From positions 1-30,036 of the forward strand of contig CAZAQS010000028.1 of the NCBI GenBank assembly GCA_964486825.1: a stretch of 30,036 nucleotides of DNA, in the 5' to 3' direction. Under the pieces are notes generated by a model. That model did not search any database, had not been told where the DNA came from, and saw nothing but the letters and a program-made list of their open reading frames with translations. Positions 23,056 to 30,036 of the stretch are shown one piece after another; positions within the stretch are counted from its first letter, which is position 1, and every line of letters begins with the position of its first letter. This DNA is from CAZAQS01 sp964486825 (GTDB lineage: Bacteria; Chloroflexota; Anaerolineae; Anaerolineales; UBA4823). The position numbers were made by a program, and so were the translations under genes.

Positions 23056-23865
23056 TCACTCTGTCGTCGGAGCGACACCCGGATAGGCATCAACGAGGAT
23101 CCAGGGGAAGTAGATGATATATTCATCTGGCAAGAAGTAGCCGGGCTCCCCCACTGGTAAGACATATACAGCCAGATCCTGGTTTTCTCCATCGCCCGTG
23201 GCAAAGACAGATACAATTTTACCCTCACTAAAGTTCTCAAATATGGGGTCAATGAGGGTTGTATCGCCGCCTGGTGTGGTGATTATCAAATCATACCAAC
23301 CAGCTGGCAGCGGGTCGAAACCAGTCACATCTCCGAAAGGAACGTCTTCGAGAATGGGTGTTCCATCTTGCAAACGAACATCCGCCCGGACATCGGCTCC
23401 AACCGCAAACGGAGCCAGATGACCAATCCGGAGATGGAACATTCCTTCATCAGGTACAGTCATATCATCTTCCAATAGGAGCAAGTCGAGAGGTTCGTTA
23501 TCCCCATCACCGACTGCAATAGCCGTGTAATAAGTATCAGCTGCCAGCACTATTGGAGCCTCTATGACAGGATCTGTTGCGCCTGTCGGGATTACAGCTA
23601 CATCATATTCACCAGCTTCAAGCTCGAGATACTCCGTAGAGTCACCATAGTTGAAATCCGTGAGCACTGGTTCTCCATTAAGTTCAATGGTAACACTGGT
23701 ATCTTCAGCAAAGGGCGCCAAATGGGCTACCTGCAGAAACGCAGAATCTTGATTGATAACCGATTCGGCAGCCAGGGTTGTTGCTAAAGGCCGTACAGAG
23801 AAGAAACCTATCAGCATAGCCACAAGCATGACAGTGGTCCATACGCGTTTGCTTGCTAACATCAT
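23056..23865 (-). CDS. secreted DUF4397 domain protein
   Basis: 269 residues. A signal peptide (about 1-33, hydrophobic core VMLVAMLIGFFSV, likely cleavage after LAA) is followed by two tandem DUF4397-type beta domains: about 42-125 (QVAHLAPFAEDTSVTIELNG) and about 143-230 (RIGHLAPFAVGADVRADVRL). The shared xxxHLAPFA start and the later LPAGWYDL/LEAGEYDV strands show internal duplication. The surface is strongly acidic, and the domains are common in secreted adhesive or cell-envelope proteins; no enzymatic role is known to me. ATG at 23865 has AAGGAG 7 nt upstream. A long AT-rich leader with a TATAAT at 23977-23982 precedes it, so it is likely a single-gene unit. Confidence 0.85.
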   Translation of the reverse strand: MMLASKRVWTTVMLVAMLIGFFSVRPLATTLAAESVINQDSAFLQVAHLAPFAEDTSVTIELNGEPVLTDFNYGDSTEYLELEAGEYDVAVIPTGATDPVIEAPIVLAADTYYTAIAVGDGDNEPLDLLLLEDDMTVPDEGMFHLRIGHLAPFAVGADVRADVRLQDGTPILEDVPFGDVTGFDPLPAGWYDLIITTPGGDTTLIDPIFENFSEGKIVSVFATGDGENQDLAVYVLPVGEPGYFLPDEYIIYFPWILVDAYPGVAPTTE

Positions 23866-24503
23866 TTTTGTCTCCTTATATTTAGTAAGAGTTTGAAGTT
23901 AAATAAGGTGTACCTGTAAGCTCTCCAATTTGCCTGGTTTTCCCTCCTTTCTCGACGCTCGCCTAATTGTACATATATTATAACATATTTATATAAGTAT
24001 TGTACTTTTTCACCTGTGGTCTTGCAACAAATATTCACGCAGAAATACTAGGTATCCCTTGTACAAAGAAAATCACATCATATTTGGGCAGAAACGAAAA
24101 TATCTTTCGATATACTTCTTGCCCCAGAATATGCCAAATTCATATAACAACGGAGAGCTTTTCTAAGGTACTTGTATGATAATCCCCTTATAGCTTTTCA
24201 CCAGGCGGAAAATTAAAATATCCGCTTAATCCTGGCATTACGCCTTACCTCAGTTTTTTTATTATACCCAATTTTTTTCCAACCTGTCGATAAGGATAAG
24301 GTCCTATCAAATTGCCTTGACCATCCAAATTAACTATCCATGCCGGAGTCCCCTACCCACCGGCTGCCTGATTGGGGTACAATCACCTGTACCATTGCAA
24401 CTTGAATGGGGGCGTCCAAACTGGCTGACCTGTGGGGTTAAAGGACATCCAAATTCCGTCTCACCAATCGTATACCAAAAATCGAATGCAAGGAGGAAAT
24501 CTC
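23866..24503. other. 638-base AT-rich intergenic region between divergent genes
   Basis: I see no convincing gene. On the minus strand TATAAT at 23977-23982, preceded by TG, is a likely -10 box for the DUF4397 gene, with a leader of about 105 nt. On the plus side CCAGG/CCTGG (24201-24205 and 24231-24235) and GCGGA/TCCGC nested inside can form an imperfect hairpin, with a T7 run at 24254-24260. Base composition is much lower in GC than the genes around it. Confidence 0.5.
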
Positions 24504-24716
24504 ATGCAGCACAACGTATATAAGAAGATCGAGATCACAGGTTCTTCTGATAATAGCATGGAGGAGGCCGTACAAAGCGCCGTCCAGAGAGCGTCTCGAA
24601 CCATCCGGAATATGCGCTGGTTCGAGGTCGTGGAGACACGCGGTACGATCGAAAACGGGACTGTATCCGAGTGGCAGGTTACGGTAAAGATAGGCTTCAC
24701 GCTGGAAGAATCCTGA
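24504..24716 (+). CDS. dodecin family flavin-binding protein
   Basis: 70 residues. The VYKKIEITGSS start, the single helix SMEEAVQSAVQRASRTIR, then RWFEVVETRG and the last strand WQVTVKIGFTLEE give the beta-alpha-beta-beta dodecin fold. The tryptophan in RWFEV matches the residue that stacks on flavin in known dodecins. The dodecamer stores or buffers FMN/riboflavin in the cytoplasm. ATG at 24504 has AGGAGG 7 nt upstream; the open frame extends to 24432 without a site. It is followed after 10 bases by the DUF2254 membrane protein gene, so the two are probably co-transcribed. Confidence 0.92.
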   Translation: MQHNVYKKIEITGSSDNSMEEAVQSAVQRASRTIRNMRWFEVVETRGTIENGTVSEWQVTVKIGFTLEES

Positions 24717-24726
24717 TCCAATCCTG

Positions 24727-26058
24727 ATGAGAGTCCGCCTGCTTAATAAATGGGAGGCGCTCCGCTCCAGTTACTGGTTTGTGCCTGTCATCATGGGTGC
24801 AAGCGCCATAGCCTTCTCCTTTCTTACGATCGTGCTGGATATCGAGCTGGAAAGCGAAGTCATCCGTACGCTGGGAGTATTTTGGACCGGAGGACATGAA
24901 GGAGCCCGGGGATTATTGGAGACGATCGCGGGCTCGATGATCACCGTAGCTGGCGTGACGTTCTCGATCACCATGGTAGCGCTCTCCCAGGCTTCAGCCC
25001 AATTCGGGCCCCGGTTGCTGCGCAGCTTTATGCGCGATACAGGCAACCAGATCGTATTGGGCGCCTTTATCGCTACTTTCCTTTACAGCATTATGGTATT
25101 GAGGACCATCCGAGAAGACCCAGAATTCGTCCCTTACATTTCCGTGACAGTGGGCATTGTTCTGTCGATCGTAAGCCTGGCAGTGCTGATCTTCTTCATT
25201 CACCATGTGGCCCGTTCTCTACAGGCGCCCTATGTGATCGCTGAGGTAGCGCAAGAACTATTCCATTCGATCAACCGGTTATTCCCTTCCGGTGTAGGCC
25301 AACAACCTCCCGAAGACGAAGAGGAACAGATCAAAAAAGATTATGAGGAAGCCTTCAAGCAGAATGGACAAAAGATCCTGGCGCAACGCAGTGGTTATAT
25401 GCAGGTGGTGGACGATGATGGGTTAATGGAAATATCCAAGACGAACGACCTCACTCTGCGCTTGTTTTACCGCCCCGGACATTTTGTCATCCATGATAAT
25501 GTGATCGCCAAGGTTATCTCAGCCAGGGATATTAATGACGAAGTAAGAAGCAAGCTTCAACAGGCCTTCATCATCGGGAAAGAGAGAACACCTACTCAGG
25601 ATGTGGAATTCGCAATCAGCCAGCTCGTTGAAGTGGCGGTCCGCTCTTTATCCACAGGGGTGAACGATCCATTCACTACGATCACCTGCATCGATTGGCT
25701 CAGCGCAGCTCTAACTCACCTGGTTAAGAAAACCTTCCCCTCACCACTCAGGTACGATGATCAAGGCCGGCTTCGGATCGTCTTCGATAAACCGTTGACC
25801 TTTCAAGGGGTGGCAGGTGAAGCATTCAACCAGATACGCCAGTATAGCGAGGGGAGCGTGGACGTCAGCATTCGTCTCCTGGAAGGCATCTCGTTAATCA
25901 TCGAGCAAACCGAAAACGAGGCTTACCGGGAGGTGCTCATGCGGCATGCCCGTTTGGTCGAACGACAGAGCACCAGGGAGGCACCTTCCAGGGATGACCG
26001 GAAGGACTTAGAGGATCGCTTCGATAAAGTGAATAAGCAACCGGATCGTTCGGAGTGA
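24727..26058 (+). CDS. DUF2254 family membrane protein
   Basis: 443 residues. Four membrane helices in the first half (about 17-37, 65-90, 108-126, 138-162) are followed by a soluble cytoplasmic C-terminal region. Hallmarks of DUF2254 are TIAGSMITVAGVTFSITMVALSQAS after the first loop, QFGPRLLRSFMRD, and VRSLSTGVNDPFTTITCIDWL in the C-terminal domain. Function is not known to me. The polar tail (residues 420-443) ends in a charged, low-complexity stretch. The ATG is only 10 bases past the dodecin gene, and the stop is seven bases from that of the convergent transpeptidase gene. Confidence 0.88.
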   Translation: MRVRLLNKWEALRSSYWFVPVIMGASAIAFSFLTIVLDIELESEVIRTLGVFWTGGHEGARGLLETIAGSMITVAGVTFSITMVALSQASAQFGPRLLRSFMRDTGNQIVLGAFIATFLYSIMVLRTIREDPEFVPYISVTVGIVLSIVSLAVLIFFIHHVARSLQAPYVIAEVAQELFHSINRLFPSGVGQQPPEDEEEQIKKDYEEAFKQNGQKILAQRSGYMQVVDDDGLMEISKTNDLTLRLFYRPGHFVIHDNVIAKVISARDINDEVRSKLQQAFIIGKERTPTQDVEFAISQLVEVAVRSLSTGVNDPFTTITCIDWLSAALTHLVKKTFPSPLRYDDQGRLRIVFDKPLTFQGVAGEAFNQIRQYSEGSVDVSIRLLEGISLIIEQTENEAYREVLMRHARLVERQSTREAPSRDDRKDLEDRFDKVNKQPDRSE

Positions 26059-26065
26059 ATAAATA

Positions 26066-27637
26066 TCAGGCCCGGATCTCTACCACCACTCCAGGGTCTG
26101 CCCAATTGTAAAGCCATTCAGCAGCCGGTAGATCGAGGATGATACAGCCGTAGGAAGCCGGCCGGCCCAAGACATTGGCCCATAGGCGCTGCCCGCTGGA
26201 CAGGGTCGGCAGGCCATGGATGCCGTTAAAGAACCCGGGCCAGGCTTCATAGATGCCGATGAAATGAGGCATCGTTAAGTCCCAAAGCGAGGCGTAGGCG
26301 CTCAACTCGTGAGTGCGGACCTGGAATATGCCCGGTTGGGTAGGAGAGCGGTCGATGCCGGTGCTGATGACATGCTCGGAGAGCAGCTCACCGTCCTGGT
26401 AAGCCCATAAGCGCTGCTCGCTGATGCTGATGATAATGCGCTTCCCCAGCACCACAGGCAAGGGCAGCATATCGTCTTTTGAGGGCACGCGTAACTGCTG
26501 GCCAGCGTAGAGCGAATCCGGATCCAGGCCCGGGTTGGCTTCGATAATCTTCCAATAGGGCAGACCCACTTTCCAACCGATCTTAACCAGGGTGTCACCG
26601 GGCTCTACGGTATAAGTGGTGGGGTGATGTTTCAATACGATCGTTATAGGAGAACCGCTGTGCACCGATTGTGCAAAGGAGGCCAGGTATTCGGTTGGCT
26701 CGAACCAGCGCCCCTCGCCGAGTGAGCCGCTCAGCCCTGACAGGTAGGCGGCAGGGCCAGCTTCATCGATCGTTACTAGGGGGCCAGCTGCCGTGTTATC
26801 GATCTGCAACCAGCCAGCCACTTCTTCCTGGGGCACGTACCAATCGATATACTCGTCATTAACCGGATCGTAGAACAGGAGCGACCTTTTGACTTCCAGC
26901 AGTTGCTTCACTTCGGCGATAGCGGGAGATAAATCTTCCAATTGCGGCGGGACAGTCTGCATGGTGAGCTGAAAATCAGACAGCCTGTGGTAAGTGTCCT
27001 TGCTTGATGCCAGGCGGGATAGGGTATCTTCAATATCCAGAGAGAGACCTGGGACCGCCGGCACGATCACCAGGCTACCCCCTTCCATATACAAGGTAGC
27101 GTTTTGGGGAGGCGTATACACCATACCGGCCAGCGCTTCCAGGCTTGATCGGGCTTTTCCTTCATCGAAAATGAAAACCAGCTCCACCGCTGTCTTCTCC
27201 TGGTAGCCTTCCAGTATCCTTTCGAGCCCGCTTATGAAATCTCCATTTCTGCCAACCCGGTGGGCGGCAGCTGCCGTAGTAATCGGATCGACCTGGAAAC
27301 CTAATTCGTAGGGCGGTACGTCCCAGGTATTTCTCCCATCCGTTACGCTCAGGCGCGGCTCTAAATTCCAGAGCCTATGGATCTGCATGGCAGCCTGATC
27401 CATGGTCTTTCCTGCCAATTGCGTCCCTCCGGCCTCAACGCCCGGGAGGATGCGCTCAAAGGTGTAAAAATAGGCATAGATCCCGTAAATCAGGATAAAC
27501 AATAAGACGGGAAAACCCAGCATGCCAGCCAGGACTGCTATCTTAACCATGGCAGTCAGCACCGGCCCTGATTGAGAGCGGTTATTCCTTGCAGGAGTTA
27601 CCTTGCCATAACCTTGCATTGTATTTGAAGTGCGCAT
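26066..27637 (-). CDS. membrane-anchored LysM-L,D-transpeptidase (YkuD)
   Basis: About 523 residues. A short cytoplasmic lead and one helix (about 27-50) anchor it; two tandem peptidoglycan-binding-like domains (about 55-320, PG_binding_4/VanW-leader type) follow. A LysM domain (about 345-395) starts at TYTVEPGDTL and ends in GQQLRVP. The YkuD catalytic domain fills the C-terminus, with H474 in IHG and catalytic C498 in SYGCI. It should cross-link or anchor peptidoglycan outside the membrane, which implies a peptidoglycan wall in this organism. ATG at 27637 has AGGAAG about 12 nt upstream; a TTG at 27649 and an ATG at 27619 are alternatives. Confidence 0.9.
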   Translation of the reverse strand: MRTSNTMQGYGKVTPARNNRSQSGPVLTAMVKIAVLAGMLGFPVLLFILIYGIYAYFYTFERILPGVEAGGTQLAGKTMDQAAMQIHRLWNLEPRLSVTDGRNTWDVPPYELGFQVDPITTAAAAHRVGRNGDFISGLERILEGYQEKTAVELVFIFDEGKARSSLEALAGMVYTPPQNATLYMEGGSLVIVPAVPGLSLDIEDTLSRLASSKDTYHRLSDFQLTMQTVPPQLEDLSPAIAEVKQLLEVKRSLLFYDPVNDEYIDWYVPQEEVAGWLQIDNTAAGPLVTIDEAGPAAYLSGLSGSLGEGRWFEPTEYLASFAQSVHSGSPITIVLKHHPTTYTVEPGDTLVKIGWKVGLPYWKIIEANPGLDPDSLYAGQQLRVPSKDDMLPLPVVLGKRIIISISEQRLWAYQDGELLSEHVISTGIDRSPTQPGIFQVRTHELSAYASLWDLTMPHFIGIYEAWPGFFNGIHGLPTLSSGQRLWANVLGRPASYGCIILDLPAAEWLYNWADPGVVVEIRA

Positions 27638-27878
27638 TACTGTAAACAACTTCCTAAAGATAAAAAACTAAGATATAAATTATCTTAATTGGCATAATCA
27701 TGCCTGTTAATTCTATCACCATAATAAATTGAAGGGTTATCCTTCTTCATTTGCAGTCAGGGCCTAAATCCCCTCCCAGGTGGAATCCAATCCGCTAACA
27801 AGCCAGGAAACAGCCCAAGCAGCGCTCGGCCTCATCCAAGGATAGACGTTCAAAAACAAATAGGAGTTCCAGCCATTT

Positions 27879-29159
27879 TTAGCTGGTTGGGAAGGATTTA
27901 AGTTTCAGAGCTATCCAATAAAGCCAAAAGAATCCCGGGATAACCGCCAGTCCCGCCATCAGCCAGATCAATCCCCCAGCGTCAAGCTGCGTGCTGTCCA
28001 GAAGCCATCCGGCCACGCCGGCCCCAATGGCATTAGCGAGTGTGAACAGGGCAAACTCCGTGGAAAAGACTCGCCCCCGGATTTTTCCCGGCAAGATCTG
28101 CAGTAATAGTTGGGTGGAAAAGACCCAGTTAAGACCGTTCCCGATGGAACGCAAGAGGGAGCCGGTTAAAACCAGACCAAAACTGCTCAGGGGGGCGCTA
28201 ATTGCCAAACCGGCTACGCTCAATAAGTAGGAGAAAACCAGGAAGTAGCGTAACGGGCGCTCCCGGTCGCCAACCAACCGGCGGGCCAGGAGCGGGCCCG
28301 CGCCGGTCCCGACACCGGCAATCGCATAGAAGATGCCCAGGCTCGTCCCACCCCCCTCTCCGATCACGAAAACCCTTTCCGCCAGGATGACCTGCACGAC
28401 CTGAAACCCACCACCTACGGTCAAGGCCAGGGCTGCTTTATGCAATGCAATCGCCAGCACGTCCTTGTACCGCGCCAGGTAGCGCAGACCATCCAGGTAT
28501 TGTCCCAATGCTGAGCCGGGTGATTTTTCCTTAACATCATCGGAGCGTGCCGGGCGGTAAGCAATGCGAGCGATCAGGATGGCGGAAACGAGGAAGGTGA
28601 TCGAATCGATGATAAATGCCGGGTAAATCCCCCATTGACCGGCCACCACCCCACCCATAGCAGCGCCTAAAGCCAGCATTACCGACCAGGTGGCCGAGCT
28701 GAGTGCGTTGGCGCCTCCCAGCTCATGCCGGCCGACGATATCGGGCAGCAGTGCATTGCGGGCCGGGAAGAAGAAGCCACTCAGTCCAAGCTGGACGGCG
28801 GTCAACACATACAGCACCCAGACATGCTGGGGCTCACGCACGAAGAGGAAACCCAGGACTACTGCGGCCCGGGCCAGGTCCGCCAGCACGAGCAGATGTT
28901 TGCGGTTGAACTGGTCGGCAGCCACCCCGGCAATGGGGGAGACAAGGAAGGGCGCCAGCATGCGCACGACGAACAGACCGCCAACTGCCAGGCCAGATTG
29001 GGTCAGGTGCGAAATCAGGGCTGCGGAGGCGATCAGGTTGAACCAATCGCCAAACAGGCTGACAACTTCTCCAAGCCAGAGCAAACGGAAATTGGGATTC
29101 CCACGCAGGATAGTGAGATAACCAACCGGTGCAGACCTATCCGCTAATAGATCAGCCAA
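27879..29159 (-). CDS. MFS transporter (EntS/MFS_3-like exporter)
   Basis: 426 residues and about 12 membrane helices. The first-half cytoplasmic loop GVAADQFNRKHLLVLADLARA corresponds to the MFS loop 2-3 motif, and NALLPDIVGRHELGGANAL after helix 4 is typical of the EntS/MFS_3 branch (enterobactin and drug export). The start is a TTG at 29159 with AAGGGG 5-7 nt upstream; no ATG is usable before the first helix. It stands alone, divergent from the deacylase gene, 240 bases from the transpeptidase gene downstream. Confidence 0.9.
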   Translation of the reverse strand: MADLLADRSAPVGYLTILRGNPNFRLLWLGEVVSLFGDWFNLIASAALISHLTQSGLAVGGLFVVRMLAPFLVSPIAGVAADQFNRKHLLVLADLARAAVVLGFLFVREPQHVWVLYVLTAVQLGLSGFFFPARNALLPDIVGRHELGGANALSSATWSVMLALGAAMGGVVAGQWGIYPAFIIDSITFLVSAILIARIAYRPARSDDVKEKSPGSALGQYLDGLRYLARYKDVLAIALHKAALALTVGGGFQVVQVILAERVFVIGEGGGTSLGIFYAIAGVGTGAGPLLARRLVGDRERPLRYFLVFSYLLSVAGLAISAPLSSFGLVLTGSLLRSIGNGLNWVFSTQLLLQILPGKIRGRVFSTEFALFTLANAIGAGVAGWLLDSTQLDAGGLIWLMAGLAVIPGFFWLYWIALKLKSFPTS

Positions 29160-29288
29160 AAGAACCCCTTAACCCCCGCCCATCCAGAATTCTCCATAAC
29201 GGGATGTGCTCCAATCGCGCGGCTTCTTGGCAATTATAGCGTAAATGATCACAAGTCGATTGGAAGAGGTCAGGACCGATCGACCAGC

Positions 29289-29316
29289 TTGCTCACCGGA
29301 TTGCCTATGATATGAT
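29289..29316 (+). promoter_or_regulatory. candidate sigma-70-type promoter for the deacylase gene
   Basis: TTGCTC (29289-29294) and TATGAT (29311-29316) are 16 nt apart, with the ATG of the next gene 75 bases on at 29391. Each box differs from consensus at one or two positions. Confidence 0.45.
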
Positions 29317-29390
29317 TGTTCTGTAAACCCGCCCCACAGGGAGTGATAAATTTAAAACCAGTGGGCCAAACACCATCAGGATTTGAACAA

Positions 29391-29867
29391 ATGAATGAAA
29401 ACCAGACTCCCGTGACACGGTACCTGAGTGAATCAGGCATACCGCACCGCTTCTTCCAGCATAAGGGCCAGGTGCGCTCTCTTGAGCAAGCCGCCCAGGA
29501 GCGCGGTCAAAAACCAGAACAGGTCGTGCGGAGCATCCTGTTCCGGTTGGCTAAAGACGAGTACATCATGGTACTGATGGCGGGACCCCGCCAGATCTCC
29601 TGGCAGGCATTGAGGCGCTACCTCGGCAAATCACGGCTGACGATGGCCAGCGAAAGGGAGGTGCTGGAGACGACCGGGTACCCGCTGGGGGCGGTTTCCC
29701 CCTTCGGGCTGCCAAAGCCAATCCGCATACTGGTGGACAGCAGCGTTGCCGGGCAGGCGGATCTGTCGATCGGGTCTGGGGAGCGCAATTCGACCGTTAT
29801 CCTTGCAAGAGAGGATCTATTCAGAGCTTTAGGAGATGTAGAAAGCGGGGAATTCGGAGAGGATTGA
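29391..29867 (+). CDS. YbaK/EbsC-type aminoacyl-tRNA deacylase domain protein
   Basis: 158 residues, one domain. The order of strands and helices matches YbaK/ProX editing domains: TRYLSESGIPHRFF, the EQAAQERG helix, VVRSILFRL, ISWQALRRYLGK, then GYPLGAVSPFGLPKPIRILVD and the last strand STVILAREDL. In H. influenzae YbaK a conserved lysine is required in the third element; here that position appears to be the R of VVRSI, so substrate or activity may differ. ATG at 29391 has AGGA 9 nt upstream; the frame is open to 29316 without support. It would clear mischarged tRNA in the cytoplasm. Confidence 0.82.
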   Translation: MNENQTPVTRYLSESGIPHRFFQHKGQVRSLEQAAQERGQKPEQVVRSILFRLAKDEYIMVLMAGPRQISWQALRRYLGKSRLTMASEREVLETTGYPLGAVSPFGLPKPIRILVDSSVAGQADLSIGSGERNSTVILAREDLFRALGDVESGEFGED

Positions 29868-29873
29868 AGGTCG

Positions 29874-30036
29874 TTAGAGGTCAACCAAAACCGTCACACC
29901 CTGCCCCGACTCGTTCAAGAGCTGGTAAGCCCAACCATTCTCGCGCCGGGCCAGGCGAAAGATGCCTTCCTCTGTCAGAAATTTGACATTGCTGTACTGG
30001 GCGTCCTTATAATCGGACACTTTTCCGCTCTTGATA
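29874..30036 (-). CDS. C-terminal part of an unidentified protein (runs off the window)
   Basis: The last 53 codons of a minus-strand gene, ending in TAA at 29874-29876. The tail reads KVSDYKDAQYSNVKFLTEEG, then RLARRENGWAYQLLNESG and ends VTVLVDL. It is hydrophilic and soluble-looking. Its stop is six bases from that of the convergent deacylase gene. I do not recognise the family from this fragment. Confidence 0.6.
   Translation of the reverse strand, partial: IKSGKVSDYKDAQYSNVKFLTEEGIFRLARRENGWAYQLLNESGQGVTVLVDL

Noticed and set aside
1..30036. tRNA or rRNA genes, CRISPR arrays, insertion sequences, phage genes
   Set aside because: None was recognisable on either strand: no regularly spaced repeats, transposase or integrase motifs, or cloverleaf-like segments were noticed by eye.

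Overview
This window most resembles an anaerobic or facultative member of Chloroflexota, probably Anaerolineae. That is inferred from the gene mix (W-type aldehyde ferredoxin oxidoreductase, V4R/GAF histidine kinases, PCYCGC lipoprotein, DUF4397 and DUF2254 proteins, LysM/YkuD transpeptidase), moderate-to-high GC with AT-rich intergenic stretches, and frequent TTG starts. No rRNA, tRNA, insertion sequence, prophage or CRISPR array was seen. The species cannot be named from this sequence alone.

Layout. (1) 61-7726, all minus strand: a Cys-rich orphan, an ASCH/EVE-like protein, a CPBP membrane protease, a NatA-type ABC ATPase, two paralogous ABC-2 permeases, a membrane-anchored HExxH protein and a second CPBP protease. 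The centre reads as an exporter operon with proteolytic partners. (2) 7792-11842, minus: a NarL-type response regulator and a large V4R-PAS-GAF-GAF-GAF histidine kinase, closed by a strong intrinsic terminator. (3) 12095-15921, plus: a tightly coupled five-gene cluster coding for a PCYCGC lipoprotein, a small CuA-domain protein, a polyferredoxin, a CuA-cytochrome c fusion and a DUF1573-like protein interrupted by an in-frame UGA. A cupredoxin lipoprotein converges on it with a 4-base gap. (4) 16732-19150, plus: a second NarL-type regulator and its Cache-like/HAMP histidine kinase. (5) 19194-22706: an M20 amidohydrolase and, converging from the minus strand, an aldehyde ferredoxin oxidoreductase, separated by a perfect 17-bp hairpin. 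(6) 23056-30036: a secreted DUF4397 protein, a dodecin-DUF2254 pair, a LysM-YkuD transpeptidase, an MFS exporter, a YbaK-type deacylase and a truncated orphan.

The most interesting item is the last gene of region 3. Reading continues in frame for 59 codons past a UGA that directly follows a Cys codon, giving Cys-Sec where I expect a Cys-Cys pair in this family. A perfect 7-bp hairpin with a G-first loop starts 12 nt downstream, the geometry expected of a bacterial SECIS element. I read this as a candidate selenoprotein that handles copper or thiol redox inside a membrane/extracytoplasmic electron-transfer module (Fe-S, CuA, haem c, type-1 Cu). No terminal oxidase or reductase subunit is visible, and two separate two-component systems flank the module. 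The function of the whole module is unknown to me.
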